DNA of 64,000 bases. It comes from Siniperca chuatsi (Eukaryota > Chordata > Actinopteri > Centrarchiformes > Sinipercidae). The notes beneath the pieces were generated by a model. It was not told the origin of the DNA. It did no database searches and saw nothing but the letters and a program-made list of their open reading frames with translations. Below are positions 22,854 through 64,000 of the stretch, in pieces (the first letter of the stretch is position 1; each line of letters begins with the position of its first letter). The stretch lies in NCBI RefSeq assembly GCF_020085105.1, contig NC_058053.1, positions 15,648,888-15,712,887 of the forward strand, in the 5' to 3' direction. Both the position numbers and the translations under genes were made by a program.

Positions 22854-25800
22854 TCACATTTTGGCCTCTTTGGCTTCATCGTGACATTTAACTGAGTCTT
22901 TCTTGACCATCTCAATCTCTGTCTTCCGTAGCTGGCTTTTATCATCCTCATCATCTTCATTAACCTTTGTCTTGAACTGGGCCTCAATTTCTGTAGGGTC
23001 GATGTAGGTGTAGAAATATGCCATAATGGAGAAGATGATACACACTGCAACCAAGAGAGAGGCAAAGAGGATGTACTCTGCCCACTTTGAAAGAGGAGGA
23101 GAGAGACAGAAGGACAAACATGGCATTAATGTAACATCATCTGTCACTGTCACTACATGGCACAAAAACACAGACATGTCTGACATGTCCACTAGAAACA
23201 TTTTGTCACTTTTAGTCTCTGATGATTAGTCTTAGGTTTAATTTAAATTTACCCGTTCGGGAATCTTTGCAAGCTCAGCCACAATCAGTACGATGAAGTT
23301 GCCAATAGCAACGGTAAACAACCAGCCTGCTTGCAGCACTGCTTTCATGTTACTAGGTGCCTTGAAAATACAAAAGAAGGACACAAAATGAATAGAGACA
23401 AAAACATTGTACAGAACTGTTATATAGTTTGGGGACAAAGCAAATCCAATAGTCTTATGTACTGTATCCTACAACTTCTTTGATGGTACAGCACTGAAAT
23501 AAGGTGCGTTCTAACAATTTTACCTGTGAGTAGGAGAACTCCAGACCAGTAACAGAAAACATCACTTCACCAGCAGTTATGAAGAAGTACTGTGGGATCT
23601 GGAGAGCCATGTGAACCGAGTTGGGCTCGATGTCTTCTGCCGTTGTAATAGACTCCTGACACTAAAACAAATAAACAGAAATAATTACAATAGTTTTTCA
23701 ACCAGTGGGACTCAAAAGGACATTTTTGCCAGAGCAAACAAATGACAATATTTTCGTACATTGCCTATTTGTGCATTAATGTATAAGGCTGGTTCATTCT
23801 ATATTTTTCTTATTGGCAAAAGCATCCCATGAAAAGACCAAAAGCAACAACACATTAATTCAAACTTCCCCATCATGTCTGTTGCACCCCAAACCCATTT
23901 GTGACTTCTTAAGATGTAAATCTTTAAAAACTGGTCACAAAAATGTAGTTTCATTTTTTATAAAGGATTTTGGACAACAGTGGAGCTTTATGGCACAGAG
24001 TAATAAGATATATCAGGCTTTGGCTATTATATTTGTTTGTTGATATTAAGAAAATTATAGAATATCACCAGCCTTATCCTTCAAATTCATTTTTTTTTTC
24101 ACCTGGGTCAAATGTGAGTTTTCAGAGATATCCAAAAATATAGAAAATGTAATGCAAGCCATTTATACATGTTTTAGATCTAGTTTAATTTCCTCATTAT
24201 AATCACAAATAATATCAATTACACATATAAATAAACCTAATATATAATCTGTTACCACATACAGAATGATACAGCATTATTTTCCCCTAAAAGGTTCAAG
24301 ACACTTATGTTGCAATGACATTCACACTGCTTACTAAAATTCATGATATTAAAAATCATATGTGAAACTTACATTCGTTCCAAAGACCAAAGTGCTAGGG
24401 ATGAAGAAGGTATATGAACTTCCAAACCCAAAGTCCCTGCTGTATTCACATTTCTGTGAACCACTCAGTATGGTGAAGTTGACTCTGATCATTAGGAAAG
24501 AAAATCTGTTTAATAAACTGCATTGTTGTTTGCATAAAACAATGATTCTAGTGTAAAAACAGTGAATTAGTCAGGATTAAAAAAAATCCTTACTTTCCAT
24601 TTTTTATCTGGGAGTAGTTGGAATAATAAAATGGCTCAATTAGTCCAAAGTCAGCTGCAGGAGTTGATACATTCACTGTTGTTTTCATTCCATTTACAAA
24701 TCTGAAATGGATACATATGGAGCAAAAACATTACAGCCAGAAAATTTTAAATCAGTCAGTAAAACCAGCATATGTACAGTAATCCCTTCATTTTCAACTA
24801 TTTACTCTGCATTTTCTGTTAGTCAACTGGTCAATGAATTGTATATTTGTTGTTGTTAAACATTTGTAATTCAATTTACCGGATTGCATTGTTGCCTTGT
24901 TCTGGCTTGGAAATCAAATCATCAATCTGAGGAAATAAGACAATGTTGATTAATTTAACCATTTAAAGGCCTTTTGTGTGTCTTACTTTTAACTATTTTG
25001 TGCTTCTAACTCACCAACAGCAATTGTGATGTTTCAGTGACGTCTGAGGGAATAAGAAGCGTTTGTCGCTGTCCCTTGGCTAAGGAAATATTTTTTGTCA
25101 CTTCGGGGCTGCCTATTGAAACGAGGATGTTTTCTGCTTCAAATGTGAAGTATTGATCACTGGCCTGCAAAACAAAGAAATTGTTGAAACTGTGCAATCG
25201 TTGGGGCAAGAGTATGTGTACATAAACAGTAGTGTTTTGGATTGCATGCAAGTGATTTTCGCAGAGTTTTAAACTTGTAAGTCCCAGTTTTGTAAAAGTT
25301 TTGTGTTATTGTGTGAGGACATACCTGAGCTGCAGGAAGTCCCAGAGGATTCTCGCCAGGCAGCTTAACTGTCACTGGATTACTGCCCATGTTAAGTAAT
25401 TTCAACTGACTCTGGGAGGCTGATGGGAAGGTGGGTAATGTTTTCTGAGAAGGAATACAAAGTAGAAATGAGCACTTGTCCTTGTTATGAACTCCAAGTG
25501 TACTTTTTTATGCATTAACCTTAATTGTGAGTTTGAAATAAATTCATCCCTGATGAGCTGATTTTACAGTATATAAGGAGATCAACACAACAACTGTTTT
25601 CTACTTACATCAATTTGAATCTCAACCACAGCAGCGCAGACAAAAGCTATAGCTGCCAGGAGCATCCCCACTGTCATTCTTTTCAGAGGCCTGTTGAATT
25701 AACATTAAGTTCTGTTACTGATTTGTAAAATATTCTAAGAATTACAGCACCAAAAGTTTGTTTATAGATGTAATTGATGGATTAATAAACTGCATTTTTA

Positions 25801-28800
25801 ACATCATCATGATTCAGACTGTGTAAAGATACACTGGTCTGGACTGAGATCTGCAAGTTTGAGCTTTTCCGCGGAATGTTGTTCTGAGAAACACATCAGC
25901 CTTTGTAGCTGAACTGTCTTATGACACTGCTTGTTCACTCACAGTACCATCCTCCATTGTTGAGCAGTTGAAGGAATAATTTAACATTACGCTTATTTGC
26001 TTTCTTGCTGCAATTTAGATGAGAAGATTGCTACCACTCACAAAGTCGGACGCTAAATTTGAAGCTACAGCCAGCAGCCAGTTAGCTTAGCATAAAGACT
26101 GGAAACGGGGAAACAGCTAGCCCGGGTCTGTTCAAAGATAACAAAATCTGCCAACCAGCCTCTTTAAAGCTCACTAATTAACACATTATATACTGTTTGG
26201 TTAATCTATACAAAAACCAAAGGGAGAAGGCGACATGTTGTGGTTTCACAGGGGGTTATGTTCCGTACTATTTCTTTGCCGGAAACAGTTACCAGGAAAG
26301 ACTGAAGAAATGTACCACTCACAGCCAAGAAATAGTCCGGCACATACCCCCCCTGTAAAACGCTGAATACGTTGTCACACTTTTTTGTATCGATTAAACA
26401 AATGAGATATAACATTTATCTCAATTACTGAGCTTTAGAGGTGATGTTAGGCAGATTTTGTTACCTTTGGACAGAGCCAGGCTAGCTGTTTCCAGTCTTT
26501 ATGTCAAGGTAAGTTTATCCTACAGACATTGGATTGATGTCAATATTCTCATGTTACATTCGTCAAGAAATCGAATAAGCACATTTTAACATAATGTCGA
26601 ACTATTCCCTCAAACATGAAAACAACGTGGGCAAGAAGAAATTGAGGGTATTCTTTTTGCTCCAGAACAGAGAACATCTAGAAAATGAAACTTTGAAAGC
26701 GAGAAATCTCATTTGTTATTGAATAATCCTATGAAGTTATTTAATAACCCAATAAAGGACTGACAGATACTGTATAAGCCCCAAAGCTGTCTCACTGAGC
26801 TCAGCAGTACTTACGTAAAGTTCAGGCCACATTTTGTGATCAGAGGGTAGATTACGTTGTCCATGATAGGCACCAGAGTCAGGATCAGGATGGGGTTGAT
26901 AGTCTTTCAAAAACATAAATTGCACAGTGAGATTTTTATCAAATAAAGTGCAGTACATCAGTCCAAGCTAACATGATAAAACAATGTTTTAACTTACCTG
27001 CATCTGATCAGGCTGTATAACAAGTAGCCCCTGCAGAAACAAAGACATTATTAGAACATGAACACATTGCCTTAGTTAATTAAAATATATTTTTAGTTGG
27101 TTTTATCACCAAACCTACAAAGTTTCCATCCATGTTGGTGGCTTGCAGAGTCCATCTGGAACCCTTTAATAGAGATGCAGAGTTTAGCACAGTTTCCACT
27201 GCCAACAAGTGATGCTGCCTTTTTTTTTTTTTAAAGAGTAACTTTAAGATACCTTTTGGTCAAATAGGGTCCAGAACATCGGAAGTGGGATGTATAAAAA
27301 GAGGACCTTCAGCACCATTTTGATTTGAGCAATGAGGAGTTTCTACAGCATAGACAGACATAATACGAACTGCTGTTATTCCACTGACAAAACAGCTTGT
27401 TAGAAACTTTAGAGAATTAAATAAAGTAAAACTTACGTCATATTTTTCATCTGCCCAGTCCATCCAATGCTGCCTCTTTGGGAATTGATTGCTTCTGTGC
27501 TTGTAGCGGTTTTTAATGGCAAACTGATTGACAGAAGAGCAAAGTGAAGGGGAAATATGTTTTTAGAAACACCTAGAGAAACTATTACACATTAATGCAG
27601 AATGTGTTGATGCAAATGGCAAACACCAGACTCACCCCAATACATTTACACACATCCAGCATGATGTTTCCCTGCGGTTCAGCTTTGTAGTACATGCCAC
27701 TTCCAACGATAAACACCACTGTTAGGGGCATCACAGGCACAACATCAGTATTAGTACACAGTATGTGTACCAAACTTTTACATTTATTCTTTATGTACAC
27801 AGTCACAGTCTCCAAATTGTTTAGACATACCAAGTGCAACCAACATTAGTGCTGCAGGGACACCGAAGGCCAGAGAATAACACTTCTGCTGACTGTGGAT
27901 GCCACAGTCCTGAGCTGCAGATGGAGACAAACAACTGTCATGAAACTATAATTAAAATGTCACTCATACTCAAGGACTGTTATTAGTTATTATCACATGC
28001 ACTCATGTTTATGGCACTGTTCATCATAAACTTATCCTACTCATATTTACCTCTGAGGATTGGAGTGATAATGGTTGACAAGAGACTCCCACCATTGATG
28101 CACAGGTAGAATACCGAGAAGAAAGTTCTCCTTTGCTTTTCCTGCACAGAGAAATACATCAGTAACTTTTTATCGTGTGTTGCATGCATGTTGTGCAATG
28201 CTGAATATGACATGTAATCAGTTCCAAAGTGGTTCGCATCTGTGCTTATGATACAACCAAAGTTTTTTGTAGCCGTGCTAGTGACAAGGCCACTGGATGG
28301 TTTGCCATGAAATTCGTGGTCTCCAGAGGATGTACTCTAATGACTTTGATGATCTGCTGACTTCTCCTCTGGCGCCATCATGAGATTGAGATTTGTGATC
28401 TTGAGTGAAATGTCTCGACAACTACTGGATGGATTGTCATGAAATTTGGTACACACATTCATGTCCCCCTCAGGATGAATTGTAGTAACTTTGATTCCTT
28501 TAAAGAGCACCCCACCGGTTTAGCATTGCACTCCTATTACACTGTTGGACTCACGTTGACTGCTGGCAGTTCGGTGGGGAGATTTGGGTGTGTTGTGCTA
28601 GTAGCAGCTAATGTAGCCTCAACCCCCTTAGCCTCATGCAGATGAGCCAGCTACAGAGGCCTGCTAAGCTCACTTCTTTCTAACTCCACACCCTCAGATT
28701 GTTTTCATTTTCAAACTTGTGGTCTTCAGCCCCACGCTGACTCAAGTGACATCACTTTAGGCCATTTATCAGATTTCACGCAGCTCTCTCTGGAGCAACA

Positions 28801-31549
28801 AAGGGCTTTATACAACTTTTTATACATATGCAGTAGTAGATCAAAATTTTAATTTGTCTGATACTTTGGGTTATGACTAAATACCTGCAAAACTAATGAC
28901 ATGCCCATCAGTCTCAGCTGTACTTTGCGATTAGCAAATGTTAGCATGCTAACATGCTAAACATTAAATCTGCTAAACATCAGTATGTTAGCATTGTCAT
29001 TGTGAGCATGCTAGTACAGCTATGCCTAAATACAGCCTCACAGAGCCACTAGCATGACTGTAGTCTTATTAAAAGTATTTTGGGGCATTTTTGCATATAT
29101 TTTGATAGTGAATAGTAGAGAGGAGACAGGAAGTGAGGAAAGAGAGAGGAAAGATAACATGCAATGAAGTACTGGAAGATGTTGCAATTACATGTCAATG
29201 CCATCATCACCACCAAAGGTTAAACATTAGAGGGGAAGACTCAGGTAGGAGCAGAAGTAAGGTAATGTTCTAACCTGATGCTCACTAAATTGGTCTCCAC
29301 CAAAGGCAGCAACACAAGGTTTGATGCCGCCAGTGCCCAGAGCGATGAGGAAGAGACCCACCATGGACAACGCACTGAATGTGAAGAGGAACATGTGCAT
29401 GAGCAGAGAGTACTGTAGAAATATGAAAGAAGATGAAAACTGCCTGCCAAAAGCCCACATCATGGAGTTTGACTCAATTATTTCTGTAGTAGAATAGAAA
29501 CTCACACATGAAAGGTCATGTTGTTTGGTGTCCCGTCTCTGTCCGAGTCAGTGATGTCATGGATTGCACTGACAGCCATCGCAACCTGGCCAATCGCATA
29601 GACAATGGACAAGTAGATGATAGTCCTGTAAGGGGAAGAGGGAGAAAGATAGCAGGGTCTTTAGATTGTTATTACTGATGAATCATTGTAAGTAGACTGT
29701 TGTAGCTGGTCGAGGTGGAACTCGTTTTAAATATTTCTATACAGTTAAGTATTTTAGTCCAGTGGTTCCCAACCTAAGGATTTGGTCCCCTCCAGTTGGT
29801 CACAAAATAAATCTGGGGGGTTGTGAGATGATTAATGGGAGTGAAAAAATAATAATAAATAACTCCTGCTATACAAATGTGTAGTAATGTTTTGGATTTT
29901 CTCTAATCTTTGCTTTATTTTGTGAAAAATTGGATCATTTTACCTCTGTAGGCTAGATGGGAATTACTCTATGGGGGAAATGGTAAAAGCTCGTTGGCAT
30001 CTGAAACATGACGAGGAGCCCCAACTAGACACTGTTTTTTTGTAAGGGATCACAAGCTGAATTGGTTGGGGACCAGTGGTTTAATCTTTAACAATTAAAT
30101 ATATTTTATGTTTTTAAATGTAAATGTATTGAGTTGTATCTGTCTATGCATCTGTTTAATAAATGTAGTGGAGTATAGTGCAATATTTCCCTCTGACATG
30201 TTGCGAAAATGGATATACTCAATTACAAGTACCCCAAATGTGTACTTAAGTAGAGTAGCTACTTGTACTTAGTTACTTTCCACAACTGAGAGATAGTCAT
30301 CCTCTACTTGCATATGTTTAATGACAAAATAGTTACTCACTTAAACTTTCCCAGCCAGGAGTCAGCCACAATGGCCCCGAGGATAGGGGTCAGGTAGCAG
30401 AGAGCCACAAAGGTGTGATAGATGGAGGTGGCCAAGTCATCGTCCCAGCGCAAGAAGTACTTAAAGTACAGCACCAGGACAGCTGTGGACAGGAAGGGGA
30501 AAACGTAGGCTTCTTCTTATTTTACACGGCTAGCTTTAGGGACAGTTAAAAATAAGTAGGCTACTTTGTTAAGGTTAGTGATTGTTAAGGGGAACTTCGT
30601 CGTCATGGTTACAATCACGTGGTTAAGGTTCTGGAACGAAATATTCACATAATAATACCTCGCATGCCATAGTAGGAGAACCTCTCGCAGAACTCATTCA
30701 CAACAATGAAGAAGATGCTGAGCGGGTAGCCACACACCTTTTTGCTCTGATGGATAAAAGAAACAGCGGCACAGTATTCAGTAGTGGTGGAGAAAGTATT
30801 TAGATAATTTACTTACATAAAAAATAGCAATACCACAATGAAAAAATACTCCATTACAGGTAAAAGTCCTGTATTCAAAATGTTAAGTAAAAGTAATGCA
30901 TGATACATTTACACGCAAGCAGTATTTTGGTCGAGCTGGAGCTAATTAGAACTGCTTTTTTAATACTTTTGGGTAATTTAATCTGTAACACTGCATCATA
31001 TTTTATAAACTGGTTATATTTTTGTAAGTAATGGAGTAAAACTACGTTTCCCTCTGAAACATAGTAGAACTGAGGTATAAAGTAACATAAATGTACCTAA
31101 GTACCTAAAAATTGGACTTAAGTATTGGTATTCAGTATTTTATAACTACTACAGTGACTGGCATATTGAGATTGTTGCTTTGTTCTTATGAATTATCATT
31201 TAGTCTCATGGAACAATTAAAAACAAAAACTGCATGAACATTCAATAAAGTAAATGAATTAAGTACTTTACCTTCCCTTTGCTCTTCTTTCCTTTCTTGG
31301 GATCCTCTTTATCTGCGCACAAGATGAAACTAGTTTAACTGGTTGCCATATTTCATAAAAAGAATGAAATACAGTAACCTACTAATTGCCTCCATGTTTT
31401 TGTATTAAAATTACGACAGCAGTTAAAGTGTGCAACATGTTTTCTTTGTTCTGATTTGTCCCTCAGGTGTCTACACCTTCTGCTCTGGAATATTAACTTT
31501 TGTGGATTTGAATGAAAACACACAAAAAGAAAGGAAACTCACCTGTCAT
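22854..31549 (-). CDS. slc15a1: Solute carrier family 15 member 1 (PepT1, H+/oligopeptide cotransporter), complete
   Basis: Apical intestinal proton-coupled importer of di- and tripeptides (POT family, 12 membrane segments). Coding exons 5' to 3': 31543-31549, 31272-31312, 30659-30746, 30341-30482, 29506-29625, 29275-29374, 28051-28141, 27831-27914, 27636-27718, 27437-27523, 27253-27342, 27119-27163, 26998-27030, 26815-26903, 25609-25690, 25325-25444, 25015-25164, 24880-24926, 24594-24701, 24373-24484, 23524-23661, 23253-23360, 22854-23084. They sum to 731 aa (human 708) with all phases closing. The N-terminus is a Lys/Gly-rich [12 protein letters not shown] extension. The POT motif [11 protein letters not shown] is at 33-43, with the proton-linked His68 (human His57) and Asp352 (human Asp341). 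The large extracellular loop between segments 9 and 10 lies in exons 16-20. Exons 21-23 encode the last segments and an acidic/basic cytoplasmic tail. The residue matching human Arg282 is Lys293. Whether this is the a or b fish paralogue is not decided. Confidence 0.96.
25970..26610. mobile_element. Foldback element family A, complete copy
   Basis: The left end aaggaataatttaacatta and the right end taatgtcgaactattccct are inverted copies. The left arm carries agctacagccagcagccagtt and ggaaacggggaaacagctagc, and the right arm carries ccaggctagctgtttccagtc in reverse. A central inverted stretch (about 26255-26340, ttccgtactatttctttgcc versus gccaagaaatagtccgg) completes the hairpin. It is about 640 bp, has no coding capacity, and lies in an slc15a1 intron. 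Confidence 0.75.
28228..29075. repeat. Interspersed repeat family D, long copy
   Basis: Contains tactggatggattgtcatga, aggatgaattgtagtaac, catcagtctcagctgtactt, gttagcatgctaacatgcta and cacagagccactagcatgac. These align in order with the copies at 8485-8830 and 60815-61225. A unique-looking insertion of about 300 bp lies in the middle. Confidence 0.7.
29759..30079. mobile_element. hAT-like MITE family C, copy 1
   Basis: The left end ccagtggttcccaacc and the right end ggttggggaccagtgg are near-perfect inverted repeats. About 320 bp, non-coding, in an slc15a1 intron. Confidence 0.7.
30083..30290. repeat. Family E repeat, 3' portion
   Basis: Motifs such as caagtaccccaaatgtgtact and tacttagttactttccac match the distal half of a common percomorph repeat. 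The proximal part is represented at 30785-31160. Confidence 0.5.
30785..31160. repeat. Family E repeat
   Basis: Contains gtggtggagaaagtatttag, gtaaaagtcctgtattcaaa, gtaagtaatggagtaaaact and cctaagtacctaaaaattgg, typical of an abundant percomorph interspersed repeat rich in aagtaaaagt. Confidence 0.55.
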
Positions 31550-32040
31550 GATGTCTGAGTGAAGGTGCTGCCTGCTTTCTATTTCAGTTTGATATTCCTT
31601 TGAGATTTGTGCAGGGAGCAGTTGATAATTGATCCTTCCCTGTTCACTAGTGGGAGTGTTTCCGTAATATTGCTTCTTATTAGCCCTTGATCTGTATTCC
31701 ACACTGCTGACTATGTTGTTTTTATGATGGGTGGGAACATGAGATATAGGCGATAGGGAGTCAGCTATGTTCAGCCACTGACACCTCATAAAAAGTAAGA
31801 CGGTGTAGTCCCTCATTCGTCCAGGAGTGTTCTATCGTAGAAAAGGTTTCAGTCGTAGTCATCTGGACACTGTTTTCAGAATCAAGACGTTTCGGCTCCC
31901 ATCCGGAAGTCATTCTCAATTGTGAAAAAAATCATAAAAAGTATTAATTCCCAAGAACTCCACAACTTAACCAAATGTAGGAATAAACGAAAGAATAAAC
32001 TTTAACAAACGTGGAAATAAAAAGGATTCATGAGTACAAG
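31550..32040 (-). promoter_or_regulatory. slc15a1: Short slc15a1 upstream region up to the dock9 3' end
   Basis: Only about 490 bp separates the slc15a1 start codon from the candidate dock9 poly(A) site, so the promoter is probably here or overlaps dock9. No TATA box is evident on the minus strand. Two TTTTTATGA motifs (about 31717 and 31786, one in each orientation) resemble Cdx-type sites. Cdx2 controls mammalian PEPT1, so this is an inference only. A repeat-like piece occupies about 31860-31925. Confidence 0.3.
31860..31925. repeat. Short interspersed repeat fragment (acgtttcggctcccatccgg)
   Basis: The string caagacgtttcggctcccat followed by caattgtgaa resembles a repeat seen widely in teleost genomes. 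A different but similar style of fragment (gatgtttcggacctcagacc) lies at about 55118. Confidence 0.4.
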
Positions 32041-33117
32041 TGCAGAGAAATGAGTGTATTTTATTTAAAAGAAAAGCATTAAGGAACATCTCTGTTTACA
32101 GCAGAACAGTGACTTTGTGTTAAATTAAAAAAAACAAACCCATTGCTGCCCGAATATAAAACAATTTCTTGAACATTTCACTGAACACTAAAATGATAAA
32201 AGCTTCCATCCACAGTAGGCGTAGTGTCTGGTTCCACACCTCATCGCTTTGGCAAGAAGGTGAACATCATCTTTACAGTGTATGAGCCCCACACAGCAAG
32301 ATACTTTGCAAATATTGCACACACTCCTTTTTTTTATATACATTAATAGACAACTTGGAATTTACTTTTTGTATGCAATGGCTTTAAATATTTAAAAAAT
32401 GCTCCCGTTCTAAGACATTGAAGTGATTTAAGGTTGAATGCTAACATGAGTCATAGGAGGCCATTTTGCAAATTTGCATTTTTGTAGAAATATAACTTCA
32501 TATACAAGGATGAGCATCGATGTATGCAGTATATACTGTTCATCAAGACATCAATACAGTGGCTTATAAAAGTAGAATACTGTACATACAAAAAAAAACA
32601 ATGTGAAACATTATCAAAATAAACAAAAATGAGCTGTTGGGAGGGTGGTGGGTGTAATGTAATGACATGCATATTAAAGACCCCAACAGGAATGTCTCCA
32701 TGGAAATCAGTGCCCAGTCTTTTCAGGTAGAAACAAGCGCGGGAGTAGACAGGTTATGTCTCGTCACAAATTATGTCTGGCCATGAAGCAGGAACACAGT
32801 CTGTCGTCTCTCCTGCACGATCCCCTCTCTTATTGCTCAGGTCTCAGGCTTCACCTCATACTGTCACAGGAAAAATTGAAATTGGCCACATCCAACACAG
32901 TTTCCATGCTGTGTATACGTTAAATAGGTCCAGTGCCTTGGTCATGGTTTACTGAGAAAGGTGAGAGGTGGTCAGAGTTGCCTGTGTTTGTGTCAGTTTC
33001 CCTTTAAGCTGACTAAAGAGAAGCAGGATCGGGTTTAGAAGTGACGACATGGCATCACTGGCATGCCTGGCTGGCGAGTACAGAGGGCGCTGGGTTCAAG
33101 GCTAACCCAGGCATGCA
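32040..33117 (-). other. dock9: dock9 3' UTR
   Basis: Non-coding sequence from the stop codon to the candidate poly(A) site. No other signal is visible. Confidence 0.5.
32060..32065 (-). terminator. Candidate dock9 poly(A) signal (AATAAA on the minus strand)
   Basis: TTTATT on the plus strand, about 1.05 kb downstream of the dock9 stop codon at 33118. Confidence 0.45.
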
Positions 33118-63647
<30,530 letters not shown>

Positions 63648-64000
63648 CTAGAGGGACATACAAGAAATCACTGGATACAGGCTGCATTGTAGAGCATAAA
63701 CAAAACCCCCTTGTGTTGTAAAACCTCCTTAATCACTTACTGACATTTGAAAGTTCAGTAAACAGTAATTCAACTGCACAGGATTGAGAGATACTGCATG
63801 TCTCAATGGCATATTTTAAGCACAGCATGATTAATAAAAGCTGAAGAGTTAGGGAAGATTAGTGGAGCATTTTGTGCAGAGGTATTCAGCCTCTTTCCTC
63901 CATGGCTAAGCCTCCTATGAGACAGGAGGTGAGTATTAAAAGCCTGGGTGGTCTGGTATCACATCGCCACAGACTACACTACACTAAAGGGCCAGGAAGA
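63648..64000. other. Intronic end of the window (dock9)
   Basis: Sequence upstream of the first dock9 exon in the window. No further exon is recognisable. Confidence 0.6.

Overview
The window reads as teleost fish nuclear DNA, probably a spiny-rayed (percomorph) fish. Genes are split by canonical GT-AG introns, base composition is AT-rich, and the introns are full of short foldback and interspersed repeats of the kind common in percomorph genomes. The species cannot be named from the sequence. Three vertebrate genes lie in the order stk24, slc15a1, dock9, all on the minus strand. This matches the order I recall for STK24-SLC15A1-DOCK9 on human chromosome 13q32, so the block looks like conserved synteny. 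I rebuilt every exon by hand from splice signals and reading phase. The phases close exactly for all three genes.

Layout: 1-1038 is the last coding exon of an unrecognised plus-strand gene encoding a Ser/Thr/Pro-rich C-terminus, followed by a 3' UTR of about 2.6 kb. 5170-20400 is stk24 (MST3 kinase), complete in 11 coding exons. 20580-22600 is intergenic and holds a palindromic element. 22605-31549 is slc15a1 (the proton-coupled peptide transporter PepT1), complete in 23 coding exons. Only about 0.5 kb separates its start codon from the 3' end of dock9. 32040-63647 is dock9 (a Cdc42 guanine-nucleotide exchange factor), from just after the PH domain to the stop codon, with 49 exons recognised. 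Four of these are in-frame small or cassette exons of 48, 165, 6 and 30 nt. One intron uses a GC donor.

The 4 kb intron of dock9 at 39894-43912 holds the most unusual structure. It is a decayed non-LTR retrotransposon (minus strand) of the type with a C-terminal restriction-like endonuclease (R4/Dong/Rex6-like). It sits between two long (TA)n arrays, and at its 5' end are two tandem tRNA-like units with recognisable A and B boxes plus a SINE-core-like motif.

The three named genes do unrelated jobs (kinase signalling, nutrient uptake, Rho-GTPase activation), so their linkage appears to be inherited synteny, not a pathway. Accessory content consists of at least six families of short repeats, several present two or more times in the window.
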